Assembly: GCA_041941305.1 (NCBI GenBank)
Contig: JBGTQJ010000011.1
Location: forward strand, 128,844-192,843
DNA length: 64,000 nt
Reading direction: 5' to 3'
Source: JANSWP01 sp041941305
GTDB taxonomy: Bacteria > Bacteroidota > Bacteroidia > Chitinophagales > Saprospiraceae
Below are positions 18,154 through 27,433 of the stretch, in pieces (position 1 is the stretch's first letter; each line of letters opens with the position of its first letter). Made by a program: the position numbers and the translations under genes. The notes beneath the pieces were generated by a model. That model saw nothing but the letters and a program-made list of their open reading frames with translations, was not told the origin of the DNA and made no database searches.

Positions 18154-18804
18154 ATGATTTTTAATTTAAGTGAACATTCATCTATTGCCAATCGCTTTGT
18201 TGCAGAATTGAGAGATGTGAATATTCAAAAAGATCGAATGCGTTTTCGGAGAAATCTGGAACGAATCGGAGAAGTTATTGGCTATGAAATTAGCAAAACA
18301 CTGGAATATAAGACCATAGATGTTGAAACTCCTCTTGGTATTGCAAAAGCTAATGTTCCAAATCAAAGAATTGTTTTAGGAACAATTTTTAGAGCTGGCT
18401 TGCCACTTCATCAAGGACTATTAAATGTCTTTGACGATGCTGGGTGCGCTTTTGTCTCTGCTTACCGAAGACATCATAAGGATGGCACTTTCGAAATCAA
18501 ATTGGAATATGTTTCTTGTCCCAACCTACAAGACTGTGTTCTGATTATTGCAGATCCTATGCTTGCCACTGGAGCCTCAATGGACATTGTGATAAGGGAA
18601 TTGCAAAATTTTGGAGTTCCTACAAAAGTACACGTTGTCACTGCTATTGCTTCTATAGACGGACTCAACTACATAAAAAGGCTTTACCCTAAAGCAAGTA
18701 TTTGGATGGGTGCCCTGGATGAAGAACTAACGGCTAAATCATACATTGTACCAGGACTTGGAGACGCCGGAGATTTAAGTTTTGGTCAAAAAATACAGGA
18801 CTAG
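18154..18804 (+). CDS. upp: Uracil phosphoribosyltransferase
   Basis: Makes UMP from uracil and PRPP in pyrimidine salvage. At 216 residues it has the family length. The PRPP loop IIADPMLATGAS lies at about 131-142. Also visible are LGTIFRAGLPLHQGLL for ribose-5-phosphate binding and the uracil-binding C-terminus YIVPGLGDAGDLSFG. The protein is cytoplasmic. It is convergent with the aspartoacylase-like gene, 8 bases apart. Confidence 0.95.
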   Translation: MIFNLSEHSSIANRFVAELRDVNIQKDRMRFRRNLERIGEVIGYEISKTLEYKTIDVETPLGIAKANVPNQRIVLGTIFRAGLPLHQGLLNVFDDAGCAFVSAYRRHHKDGTFEIKLEYVSCPNLQDCVLIIADPMLATGASMDIVIRELQNFGVPTKVHVVTAIASIDGLNYIKRLYPKASIWMGALDEELTAKSYIVPGLGDAGDLSFGQKIQD

Positions 18805-18812
18805 GCATAAAT

Positions 18813-19760
18813 TCATTCAGGAATACCAATATGGAATAGTGCATCACCCATACTCACTACCGGTGTATTGTTGTGTCCAAAAATATATCCATCATACTTT
18901 GAAACGACGGGAATTTCATCTTGTCCATATGGATCATTTATTACACCCAGGGGTTCCCCTCTTTTTACAGAATGCCCAGATCGTTTTGACCATCTGAACA
19001 ATCCTGCTCGAGCCGCTCTAATCCAGGTTGTTTTTACAAGTTTTATGGATTTGATTGGCTCAGGAGCTTTTTCGATCATTCCTTTTGCACGCATCAACTT
19101 TTTCAAACCTGCAATCCCCTTTTCTATTGCAAAACCGTCAAATCGCAGATTTTCTCCTCCTTCATACACCAAAATTCTTGTATCCATATCCATTGCAGCT
19201 TTACGCAGAGATTTTGGTATAGGTTTGTTTGGAATAAGGTACGGCGGATTAAACGCCATTGCCAGCGTTTCGCTTTCCAAATCCCCTTTAACATATCGAA
19301 TCTGAGGAAAATTGTAATTGCTGTTTCCACCCGTGTGAAAGTCAACTCCAAAATCTACCAATGGCAATATCTTTTTGGTCAATATCCTTGCAACTCTGGA
19401 AGCAAGCGACCCATTTGCCGCTCCTGGAAAACTCCGATTTACATCTTTCCCATCAGGGACTTCTCTAGAAAAATTATTGAAGCCATAAATATTCAAAACT
19501 GGTATTGCGATAACGGTCCCACTTTTTAAATTTTCAAACATTTCAGAAGCAATCGTTCTCCTAACAATTTCCACACCGTTTATTTCATCACCATGCACCC
19601 CACCTAAAACCAACATGACAGGCCCGGGCTGTTCACTTCTATAAACATTTACATTCAAATGAATTCTGGTATCTGAGGGAAGGCGACCAACATTGAGTCT
19701 AATAATTTCATTTTGTCCAGGTTCAACAGTCGTATTGTGAAGGATAAATTCTTGGCTCAT
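18813..19760 (-). CDS. Succinylglutamate desuccinylase/aspartoacylase family protein
   Basis: A zinc-dependent deacylase of the M14-like AstE/ASPA superfamily, 315 residues. Zinc ligands are seen in GGVHGDEING (His56, Glu59) and VDFHTGG (His near 141). The C-terminal 80 residues, TTWIRAARAGLFRWSKRSG onwards, form the beta-rich cap common to this subgroup. The true acyl substrate is unknown. The DUF5103 gene lies 25 bases upstream on the same strand and may share a transcript. Confidence 0.88.
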   Translation of the reverse strand: MSQEFILHNTTVEPGQNEIIRLNVGRLPSDTRIHLNVNVYRSEQPGPVMLVLGGVHGDEINGVEIVRRTIASEMFENLKSGTVIAIPVLNIYGFNNFSREVPDGKDVNRSFPGAANGSLASRVARILTKKILPLVDFGVDFHTGGNSNYNFPQIRYVKGDLESETLAMAFNPPYLIPNKPIPKSLRKAAMDMDTRILVYEGGENLRFDGFAIEKGIAGLKKLMRAKGMIEKAPEPIKSIKLVKTTWIRAARAGLFRWSKRSGHSVKRGEPLGVINDPYGQDEIPVVSKYDGYIFGHNNTPVVSMGDALFHIGIPE

Positions 19761-19785
19761 TGTGTGTTTTTGTAAGATGGGTATT

Positions 19786-21216
19786 TTAAAATCTGGAATC
19801 GAATGTTCTGGCTCCTACCAGCATGTCATATCTTTTTCCGAAAGGGCGATAATATACTAAAACAGTGTAATAATTTTCTGTTTCAAACCAAGTGCCTTCG
19901 ATATCTTCCAGAATTGGCTTTCCTCCCTTTTGTGGTACTGTTACATAGTAATAATCATAATAGCCTTGTTTTAAAGTAGCTTTCCCAACATAGCTGGTGA
20001 CTGCAGTATTGTAAACCATTTTAAATTCAGGTTTTAATTGCCAATCCGTCAAACCTCCAAAAATATATACATCAGCATCGTAAAATTCAGTGGGGCTGTA
20101 TAATGTGAATAGCACATCTCCGTAATCACTCCTTATGTCATTATCATCGGGACGGTAAGTGTCAAAGTTAAAGAAAGGTTCATCGCGATTGGCTAAACTC
20201 CTGGCAGTAGTGTCCAATCCTAAGCTAAACCGAATCCTATTTTGTTCATCAATATTTATGCTGTTGTTATTAGTAGGTTGACGTCGATTTCCCCTATTGT
20301 CATCTCTATATTCTATAATAAAGTCACCATTCAAATCGGGATAGTCCAAATGAGCATTTCCTATTCTCTTTTTGTCGACATGAAGAGTCACGTCATAGGT
20401 ATTACCAACCAAGTCTACTTGTCGAATGTCAGGAGTTCCTACCCTGAAATTTCTCAGATCAAGTGGGCGAAATTCTCTTCCAGCCTCAAATACGATTTTG
20501 TTTTGATAAGTAAATAATTGTTCTTCTCTCCTTGTAAATTGAGGTCTAATATTCATAATTGCATTGTCCCAACGCCCATTTTGTAAAATACAGGCAGACA
20601 ATTCTGTTAGTGGATTCCGAACTTCAAACCCTTCGTGGCTCACTACAAAATCTATTTCCTGATGGGATTTCATTTTACTAACGGTTGCTGGTCTTACCAT
20701 ATCTGGAAAGACTTTCATAATTGGGTCAACTACCATAAATCTCCTGGTAATTACCAGCTTTTTTTCGTCTTCATCTTCATAGACCTTCAAAAGGTAGTTT
20801 CCCGATTTGGTGAAAGTCATATCATCATTTGGAATTCTTAAGGAGTAGTGGGTGTAAACAGTTTGAGTCCCAAAAGAATATTCATAGTCTTCAATGTCAG
20901 CTTCCTGAAAACCATCGATGTATTCCATTTCAGACATATTGGAAGGGGTCCAATCCCGATTACAATGCGTAACCGTATAGACATACGTTTTTACATCTGC
21001 GTCCAATTCGTCAAAAGATAACTCTAAAAAACCCGAACCAAGATTAATGATTGGAAATGAAGTGTACAGGCCTAATTCATGAAATTTCACAGATTTTATA
21101 TTATCTGAATATACGTAATGCTCATAGCGGATATTTTCATCCTGTGCCGCAGCAATTAGAGAAACACTGCAGAGATATAATAGGATATACTTTTCAATTT
21201 TATTTTTATTAATCAT
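19786..21216 (-). CDS. DUF5103 domain-containing exported protein
   Basis: A 476-residue protein with a signal peptide (about residues 1-24, ending AAAQ). It shows the DUF5103 pattern seen across Bacteroidota: ENIRYEHYVYSDNIKSVKFH, YTVTHCNRDWTPSNMSEMEYIDGF, the central ADVYIFGGLTDWQ strand and the late GYYDYYYV. The fold is beta-rich and probably periplasmic or outer-membrane associated. Function is unknown. It may be co-transcribed with the downstream deacylase. Confidence 0.85.
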   Translation of the reverse strand: MINKNKIEKYILLYLCSVSLIAAAQDENIRYEHYVYSDNIKSVKFHELGLYTSFPIINLGSGFLELSFDELDADVKTYVYTVTHCNRDWTPSNMSEMEYIDGFQEADIEDYEYSFGTQTVYTHYSLRIPNDDMTFTKSGNYLLKVYEDEDEKKLVITRRFMVVDPIMKVFPDMVRPATVSKMKSHQEIDFVVSHEGFEVRNPLTELSACILQNGRWDNAIMNIRPQFTRREEQLFTYQNKIVFEAGREFRPLDLRNFRVGTPDIRQVDLVGNTYDVTLHVDKKRIGNAHLDYPDLNGDFIIEYRDDNRGNRRQPTNNNSINIDEQNRIRFSLGLDTTARSLANRDEPFFNFDTYRPDDNDIRSDYGDVLFTLYSPTEFYDADVYIFGGLTDWQLKPEFKMVYNTAVTSYVGKATLKQGYYDYYYVTVPQKGGKPILEDIEGTWFETENYYTVLVYYRPFGKRYDMLVGARTFDSRF

Positions 21217-21254
21217 CGTAATATTTTAAAAATCAAACAATTTTGTCCAATTTT

Positions 21255-21863
21255 TTATTTCGCAGGGCTCGTCCATTTGGAATTTTTGATTCGAAATCGC
21301 CAATCCCATAACGCACATTCTTCTGCATAAGCAACACCAACTCTAGGGCTGGCAATGATATTTTCTTTGTCTATCATCTCGCCTGAGTCTTCTATCCAAA
21401 TCGGGCTATTTTCTTCAACCAGACTCAGCCCAGTATGCCCTGTATTGATCCCAAGCGCCTTGGTTAAAACGCCAGGACCTGCTGTTAATTGCGGCTTTAT
21501 GCTTTTCATTTTTCTCCGTTCCAACATTAGAGTCAAATTTTCAACAGGTTCCACAGCTCTAATCAATATGGCATGTGCCATCCCTTCTTTTGCAGTCACC
21601 ACATTGAATAAATGATGGATACCATAGCAAAGATAGACATATGCAGTACCACCTTCCCGAAACATCACTTTGGTACGTTCTGTTTTTCGATTATTGTAAG
21701 CATGGCAAGCCTTATCTTCTGGCGCTCGATAAGCTTCAGTTTCAACAATTTTCCCTACTGTCTTGTTACCGTCAAAATTTGTAACGAGCCATTTTCCAAG
21801 CAATTCTTGACTGATTTGTAAAATATCTGTTCGTATGTAAAATGATTTGGTAAGCCTTCGCAT
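21255..21863 (-). CDS. DNA-3-methyladenine glycosylase (AAG family)
   Basis: Removes alkylated purines from DNA in base-excision repair. From the Met at 21863 the protein is 202 residues, beginning MRRLTKSFYIRTDILQISQELLG as in the family; the longer frame to 21896 adds 11 hydrophobic residues and is less likely. Visible motifs are VETEAYRAPEDKACHAY with the catalytic Glu, then GGTAYVYLCYGIHHLFNVV and AGPGVLTKALGI. The C-terminus ends in the usual ASPRVGV and WRFRI. The protein is cytoplasmic. Confidence 0.93.
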   Translation of the reverse strand: MRRLTKSFYIRTDILQISQELLGKWLVTNFDGNKTVGKIVETEAYRAPEDKACHAYNNRKTERTKVMFREGGTAYVYLCYGIHHLFNVVTAKEGMAHAILIRAVEPVENLTLMLERRKMKSIKPQLTAGPGVLTKALGINTGHTGLSLVEENSPIWIEDSGEMIDKENIIASPRVGVAYAEECALWDWRFRIKNSKWTSPAK

Positions 21864-22027
21864 ATAGCAAAGATAATAGCCAGCAAAGAAGAACAATTCT
21901 TCCTTTCATGAAATATCCCTGGTTTAAAAATATCCCTGGTTTTTAGTTACTTTTTTAATGATTGCATAACAAATAAAATAGTAATCCAACTTGTTGACCA
22001 TTTTCTTAAATTTTTAAACCCGCTCTC

Positions 22028-23296
22028 ATGAAAGAAGATTTTATTCATTTTGTTTGGCGTCATAAGCGATTTGACCTCAAAGCCCTCAAAACAACAGAGG
22101 GAGCACCCATTCAAATCTTAAAATTTGGCAATGCAAACCACCATGCGGGGCCAGATTTTATCAATGCAAAAATTCAAATTGGCGAAACCCTTTGGGTGGG
22201 AAATGTAGAAATCCATCTCAAAGCCTCTGAATGGTTGAAGCACAACCATCAAAAAGACAAAGCCTACAACAATGTCATTTTACATGTAGTTTTGGAAGAA
22301 GATCGCCCCATCTTTAGAGAGGGGAATGAACGGATTCCATGCCTCGAATTGAAAAGGAGAATTCCTGCGAAAATTTCAAAATCTTATCTCAAGTTAATCC
22401 ATAATGAACATTGGATTCCATGTCAACACCATATCCACCAGGTTTCTGAACTCAATCGAAACCTTTGGTTAGATAGGCTTTTAGTAGAAAGGTTGGAGCA
22501 AAAAACAAAAGTCATTGAACAAAGGCTAAAAGAGCATAAAGGAAACTGGGAGCATACTTTTTATCAATTTTTAGCAAGGGCTTTTGGTTTTAAAATCAAT
22601 AGTGATCCTTTTGATTCTCTTGCCAATTCTCTTTCCTATTTATTATTGGCAAAATATAAAGACAGTTTGTTTCAAATTGAAGCGCTACTTTTTGGACAGG
22701 CTGGCATATTGGAAAAAGAATTTAAAGATGATTATCCCAATCAATTGAAAAAGGAGTACCAATTTTTACGAAAAAAACATTCTTTGATACCTATTTCTGA
22801 AACTAGCTGGAAATTTCTTCGACTACGACCTTCAAATTTTCCAACAATTAGGCTTGCACAATTTGCCTCTTTGATCTATCAATCTGTTCATTTGTTTAGA
22901 AAATTATTAGAAATCGAAAATGTTGCAGAAATCGAAAAATTATTGGAAGTTCAACTTTCTGGTTATTGGTTGACTCATTACATCTTTGACAGAGCATCGA
23001 AGAAGCGGCAAAAAACACTAGGAAGAAATGCCATTCAACTTATTATCATCAATACTATTGTGCCTTTTATGTTTTTGTATGGTAAACGAAAATCTGAAGA
23101 ATCTTTCAAAGAGAAGGCTTTAAAGTTTCTGGATGAAATGCCAAAAGAAAAAAATTCGATTATTTCGAAATGGGAGGCTTTAGGGGTAGAACTTGATTCC
23201 GCATATAAAAGTCAAGCGCTGTTGCAATTGAAAAATGAGTATTGCAATAAAACACAATGTTTGAATTGCGGAATAGGAAACGCTATTCTGAAATAA
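22028..23296 (+). CDS. DUF2851 family protein
   Basis: A 422-residue cytoplasmic protein of the DUF2851 family, widespread in Bacteroidota and uncharacterised. Signatures are FIHFVWRHKRFDL, GNANHHAGPDFINAKIQIGETLWVGNVEIH, LHVVLEED and a C-terminal Cys motif CNKTQCLNCGIG that could bind metal. It converges on the nucleotidyltransferase gene. Confidence 0.85.
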   Translation: MKEDFIHFVWRHKRFDLKALKTTEGAPIQILKFGNANHHAGPDFINAKIQIGETLWVGNVEIHLKASEWLKHNHQKDKAYNNVILHVVLEEDRPIFREGNERIPCLELKRRIPAKISKSYLKLIHNEHWIPCQHHIHQVSELNRNLWLDRLLVERLEQKTKVIEQRLKEHKGNWEHTFYQFLARAFGFKINSDPFDSLANSLSYLLLAKYKDSLFQIEALLFGQAGILEKEFKDDYPNQLKKEYQFLRKKHSLIPISETSWKFLRLRPSNFPTIRLAQFASLIYQSVHLFRKLLEIENVAEIEKLLEVQLSGYWLTHYIFDRASKKRQKTLGRNAIQLIIINTIVPFMFLYGKRKSEESFKEKALKFLDEMPKEKNSIISKWEALGVELDSAYKSQALLQLKNEYCNKTQCLNCGIGNAILK

Positions 23297-23352
23297 GAGT
23301 ATGTTTAAATTTTTCTTTAAAGGTTAAACAGTGTTGGGAGCAATCCAAAGAA

Positions 23353-24090
23353 TTACCCCATGGGAATTTTAGTAATAATTTTCTCAGCTTCCCTAAAAGC
23401 TTCTGGCTTGCCAACATCCAGCCAAATGGTATCATTATGCGAATAACCCAAAATTTTGTGCTTACCAGCATTGGAAAGGTATACCTCAATAATTGAAAAT
23501 ACTTTTTGTTCTGGCAACAGCTCAAGCAACTTAGGCTCAATTACATGAATACCACTAAATGCTAGATTAATGACTCCTGGTGTAGCTTTTCCACTCCACT
23601 TAACCTCTCCGGTTTTTACATTTTTCCATCCCCTTAATTCAAGTGTACTGTCATCAAATAATAAATACCTGGAAGTCATTCGATGGCGAATGGCTAATGT
23701 AGCAAGTGCATCATTTTGCACATGATGTCTGTATAATTTCTTCAAATTCAAATCCGTCAAAATATCGGTATTACAAACTAAAAAAGGTTTTTTATCATCA
23801 AAAAACCAAGCTGCTTTTTTCAGTCCACCACCAGTGTCCAAAAGCAAGGCTCTTTCATCAGAAATTTCAATTCGAATGTTAAATCGATTCTTCTTTTCCA
23901 GGAAGTCAACGATGAGATCAGCAAAATGATGCACATTAATTATGATTTCTTTACAGCCATGAAGCATTAGTCTCCGAATACAAATTTCCAGCAAGGGCAA
24001 TCCGCCAACTTCCACCAATGCTTTCGGTTTTTCATTGGTCAAAGGTCTCAACCTTGTCCCTAATCCTGCTGCAAAAATCATAGCCTTCAT
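23353..24090 (-). CDS. Nucleotidyltransferase family protein (sugar-1-phosphate NTP transferase type)
   Basis: Cytoplasmic enzyme predicted to activate a sugar-1-phosphate with an NTP. The start at 24090 gives MKAMIFAAGLGTRLRPLTNEKPK, the family signature at the N-terminus; the upstream extension to 24165 is unlikely. Further marks are PLLEICIRRLMLHGCKEIIINVHHF and FLVCNTDILTDL with the metal-binding Asp. It resembles MurNAc-1-phosphate uridylyltransferase (MurU) and mannose-1-phosphate guanylyltransferase-like proteins. The exact sugar is unknown. It is divergent from ftsK. Confidence 0.87.
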   Translation of the reverse strand: MKAMIFAAGLGTRLRPLTNEKPKALVEVGGLPLLEICIRRLMLHGCKEIIINVHHFADLIVDFLEKKNRFNIRIEISDERALLLDTGGGLKKAAWFFDDKKPFLVCNTDILTDLNLKKLYRHHVQNDALATLAIRHRMTSRYLLFDDSTLELRGWKNVKTGEVKWSGKATPGVINLAFSGIHVIEPKLLELLPEQKVFSIIEVYLSNAGKHKILGYSHNDTIWLDVGKPEAFREAEKIITKIPMG

Positions 24091-24190
24091 AATAATCAAA
24101 TGGTTTTGTAGAAAATTGAAAGAAACGACAAAGCTCCAAACCCCAAACCGAACATCCCCTTTCAAATTCTGTTTTCACAATTGTAATATA

Positions 24191-24198
24191 TACTTTTG
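24191..24198 (+). promoter_or_regulatory. TAnnTTTG box upstream of ftsK
   Basis: TACTTTTG is an exact match to the Bacteroidota -7 consensus, 46 bases before the preferred ftsK ATG and inside the divergent gap. This supports the shorter ftsK start. A spaced -33 TTG is not evident. Confidence 0.45.
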
Positions 24199-24244
24199 CA
24201 ATGCACAACAATCTGTGAGTAAACTTTATTCTTACCCATTAAAT

Positions 24245-26698
24245 ATGACTTCACGAAGGAGGAATAAAAAACAATTGGCACTAAAAATGGGCATCAACGA
24301 TGAAAGGGTGCCTAAGCTGTTTGGAGTGATGTTACTCTTTGTGGCACTATATCTTTTCATCGCATTTGTTTCTTATCTATTTACCTGGTCAGATGATTTT
24401 GATTTAGTTTATAATTTTCCCTGGCGAACGCTTTTGGATAGTGAAATTGTAATGGAAAATTGGTTAGGACGGCTTGGGGCAATTGTCTCAAATGCTTTTT
24501 TCTATTGGGGCTTTGGCATGCCTTCCTTTGTTTTTGTGTTTCTATTTGGAGTTTTTGGAATGGCTTTTATTCAACGGACTCCCCTCAGAAGCCAAATGCC
24601 ACTATTGCGCCAATCTTTTCTATGGATTTTGTTTCTTTCCGTTTTTTTGGAGTTTATTTTTCGCAATTCTGAATTTCCCTGGGGAGGCGCTTTTGGAGAA
24701 AGTGTTTGCATTTGGTTAGAGAATTTTGTTGGTACAGTAGGTTTAGTGGTTCTTTTCTTTTTCATTCTCTTAGGATTTATTGTTTGGATAGTCAACCCGA
24801 ATTTTAATGACCTGACACCTAGAAAAGCTGTTTACGAAACCAAAGTCTGGTTCAATGATTTAATCAACCAAAGGTATCGCAGCCGAAAATCACAGCCATC
24901 TGAAAATAAAGAATCGGTCGCTACCCTGCGACCTGCAAATAACAAACCTCAGGTTAAAAAAGATCCTGTTCCATTGAAAGATGGTCAACTTGCTTTTGAG
25001 TTAGAAGGCAAAAAAAGAGAAAAACCAAAGACATTAAAAGCAGGTGAAGCAGAACTAGAAATTGAAACACCATTGGCACCACCTGCCAAACCTGTAGGAG
25101 ATATGCCGGTGGAGGATCCCAAGAAACCATTCGCCACTCCAATTCCAGAAATTCAGGCTGCCAATCAAGATCATTCTGAGCCTTATGATCCTACGCTTGA
25201 ACTCTCCACATATGAGCACCCTGTTCTAGCACTATTACAAGATTATGACGACCAAAAAATTGAAATTGATCGAACTGAGCTAGAACAGAATAAGGATCAA
25301 ATTATTGAGACCCTTCTTAACTATAAAATTGAAATCACTAAGATCCGGGCAACTATAGGTCCAACTGTGACACTCTATGAAATTGTCCCTGCACCTGGTA
25401 TTCGAATATCAAAAATCAAGAATCTCGAAGACGATATTGCATTGAGCCTGGCTGCATTAGGTATTCGAATTATTGCTCCAATCCCAGGGAGAGGAACAAT
25501 TGGAATTGAGGTTCCAAACAAAAAGAAGCAGATTGTTTCGCTCAAGGAAGTTTTGATGTCTGAAAAGTTCAAACGGGCAAAAATGGATTTGCCGATTGCT
25601 TTGGGCAAAACGATTAACAACGAAGTATTTGTAGCGGATCTGGCAAAAATGCCTCACCTGTTAATGGCAGGGGCAACAGGTCAAGGTAAATCGGTTGGGA
25701 TCAATACCATTATTATGTCGCTTTTGTATAAAAAGCATCCTTCCCAAATAAAGCTGGTTTTGATAGACCCTAAAAAGGTGGAATTATTTCCTTATGCTGC
25801 TTTGGAAAATCATTTTCTTGCCTATTTGCCTGGTCAAGATGAACCAATTACTACAGAGACGAGTAAAGTCATTCATACGCTAAATTCTTTGTGTATAGAA
25901 ATGGATATGCGTTACAATTTGCTCAAAAAAGCGCACGCCAGAAATATTCGCGAATACAATGAAAAATTTACCAGCCGCAGACTAAATCCAAACAATGGTC
26001 ATCGCTTTTTACCTTTTATCGTATTAATAATTGACGAGTTTGCTGATTTGATAATGACTGCTGGAAAAGAAGTTGAATTGCCTATCGGGCGGCTGGCGCA
26101 ATTAGCTCGCGCTGTTGGAATTCATCTTATCATTGCAACTCAACGACCTTCTGTAAATATAATTACTGGTGTTATTAAAGCCAATTTTCCAGCTCGAGTA
26201 GCTTACAAGGTAACTGCCAAAGTAGATTCCAGAACTATTTTGGATGCGGGAGGTGCAGATCAACTCATTGGTCGTGGAGATATGTTGCTTTCCGTCGGAG
26301 GAGATATGATTCGATTGCAATGTGCTTTTGTTGATACTCCAGAGGTTGAAGAGGTCATAAAATTCATTGCAGATCAAAGAGGTTATCCAGAGCCGCATTT
26401 CTTGCCAGAATTTCACGGAGATGATGATGACACAGGAGCTGTTGGAGCATTCAATGTAAAAGACTTGGATGATATGTGGATTGATGCAGCAAAACTAGTC
26501 GTTCAAAATCAGCATGGTTCTACATCCATGATTCAGAGGAGATTGAAACTAGGTTACAACCGCGCTGGGAGAATAATGGATCAATTAGAAGCTTTAGGCA
26601 TTGTTGGACCTAGCGAAGGAAGTAAGCCACGCGAGGTATTAGTGTTTTCTGATATGGAATTGGAACGGTATTTGGAAGATGTTAAAAATAGGAAATAG
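24245..26698 (+). CDS. ftsK: DNA translocase FtsK/SpoIIIE family
   Basis: Pumps chromosome ends across the division septum and couples segregation to division. From the ATG at 24245 it has 817 residues. Four or five membrane helices lie in residues 20-190, followed by a Pro/Lys-rich linker and then the motor. Walker A is GATGQGKS near residue 475 and Walker B LIIDEFADL near 594. The segment ATQRPSVNIITGVIKANFPAR is also present. The last 65 residues (GSTSMIQRRLKLGYNRAGRIMD) are the DNA-orienting gamma domain. A longer upstream frame crosses the promoter box and is rejected. A terminator follows 48 bases downstream. Confidence 0.94.
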   Translation: MTSRRRNKKQLALKMGINDERVPKLFGVMLLFVALYLFIAFVSYLFTWSDDFDLVYNFPWRTLLDSEIVMENWLGRLGAIVSNAFFYWGFGMPSFVFVFLFGVFGMAFIQRTPLRSQMPLLRQSFLWILFLSVFLEFIFRNSEFPWGGAFGESVCIWLENFVGTVGLVVLFFFILLGFIVWIVNPNFNDLTPRKAVYETKVWFNDLINQRYRSRKSQPSENKESVATLRPANNKPQVKKDPVPLKDGQLAFELEGKKREKPKTLKAGEAELEIETPLAPPAKPVGDMPVEDPKKPFATPIPEIQAANQDHSEPYDPTLELSTYEHPVLALLQDYDDQKIEIDRTELEQNKDQIIETLLNYKIEITKIRATIGPTVTLYEIVPAPGIRISKIKNLEDDIALSLAALGIRIIAPIPGRGTIGIEVPNKKKQIVSLKEVLMSEKFKRAKMDLPIALGKTINNEVFVADLAKMPHLLMAGATGQGKSVGINTIIMSLLYKKHPSQIKLVLIDPKKVELFPYAALENHFLAYLPGQDEPITTETSKVIHTLNSLCIEMDMRYNLLKKAHARNIREYNEKFTSRRLNPNNGHRFLPFIVLIIDEFADLIMTAGKEVELPIGRLAQLARAVGIHLIIATQRPSVNIITGVIKANFPARVAYKVTAKVDSRTILDAGGADQLIGRGDMLLSVGGDMIRLQCAFVDTPEVEEVIKFIADQRGYPEPHFLPEFHGDDDDTGAVGAFNVKDLDDMWIDAAKLVVQNQHGSTSMIQRRLKLGYNRAGRIMDQLEALGIVGPSEGSKPREVLVFSDMELERYLEDVKNRK

Positions 26699-26745
26699 GA
26701 GGCAAAAATCCTTGATGTAAGTGTAAGATTCGTCAAGGAAATAGT

Positions 26746-26779
26746 AAAGCCCGATGAACCTTTGTTTGTCGGGCTTTTT
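26746..26779 (+). terminator. Intrinsic terminator after ftsK
   Basis: A 9-base stem (AAAGCCCGA at 26746-26754 with TCGGGCTTT at 26769-26777) followed by T residues. The spacing and orientation fit the end of the ftsK transcript. Confidence 0.8.
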
Positions 26780-26796
26780 CATTTGATTTTTTCCCT

Positions 26797-26830
26797 AAAA
26801 AAATCCCTTACAACAATGTCATAAGGGATT
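26797..26830 (-). terminator. Intrinsic terminator after the small T9SS protein
   Basis: On the minus strand a 9-base stem (AATCCCTTA with TAAGGGATT, at 26802-26810 and 26822-26830) is followed directly by a run of seven T. It ends the transcript of the 118-residue T9SS protein. Confidence 0.8.
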
Positions 26831-26867
26831 CCAGAACAAGGATTATTCTCGGGTATAGATGAAAAGT

Positions 26868-27224
26868 TTATCGCTTGCTAATTCTTTGAGTTGTAATCAC
26901 TTTTTTGGCGTGATTTAATATTTGAATCAAGTACATCCCTTCTACCAAATCTGAAATATTATACCTGGCACCTGATTCTACTTCGAAAGTTTTGATTTTT
27001 CTACCCACCAGATTGTAGATTACAATTTCACTTACTTTATCTTCATTTGATACACTGATAAAGTCTGTAGCAGGGTTGGGGTAAATCGTAACTTTAATTT
27101 CTGGTTGCTCGGTGGGGTCATTTTCAAAGAAACCATCGTACTCATTACTACCGTCCGGAGCAAATTGCCCAAAAGCAAGTAAAGATGACAAACTAAAAAT
27201 TAGGATAAGTAGATTTTGCTTCAT
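26868..27224 (-). CDS. Minimal secreted protein: signal peptide plus T9SS type A sorting domain
   Basis: A 118-residue protein. The signal peptide covers residues 1-19 (LLILIFSLSSLLAFGQ). After only about 25 residues of acidic linker the T9SS type A domain begins: VTIYPNPATDFISVSN, IVIYNLVGRKIKTFEV, YNISDLVEGMYLIQIL and a basic C-terminus. There is hardly any cargo between the export signal and the sorting domain. It has its own terminator. It may be a small surface protein or a free sorting domain; no function is known. Confidence 0.85.
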   Translation of the reverse strand: MKQNLLILIFSLSSLLAFGQFAPDGSNEYDGFFENDPTEQPEIKVTIYPNPATDFISVSNEDKVSEIVIYNLVGRKIKTFEVESGARYNISDLVEGMYLIQILNHAKKVITTQRISKR

Positions 27225-27433
27225 GTGGTTCGTATTCTAACGTGTTTATAAGTAGCACGTAAAATACAGGAAAATTGCCAATGATTCAAGGCCTCTTTTC
27301 CAGCATTATCAAATTTTTAACGAATCGCATACAATAATTAGTAATTTATTAATGTTAGATGAGATTTCATTTACTTTTCCCTGATTAGTTTCTTTTTACA
27401 GTAACCTTTAGATTGATCTTGGTTTGCTTAACC

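Noticed and set aside
24035..24244. N-terminal extension of FtsK by 70 residues
   Set aside because: The extension overlaps the divergent nucleotidyltransferase start and a promoter-like box, and its residues do not resemble FtsK; the ATG at 24245 is better.
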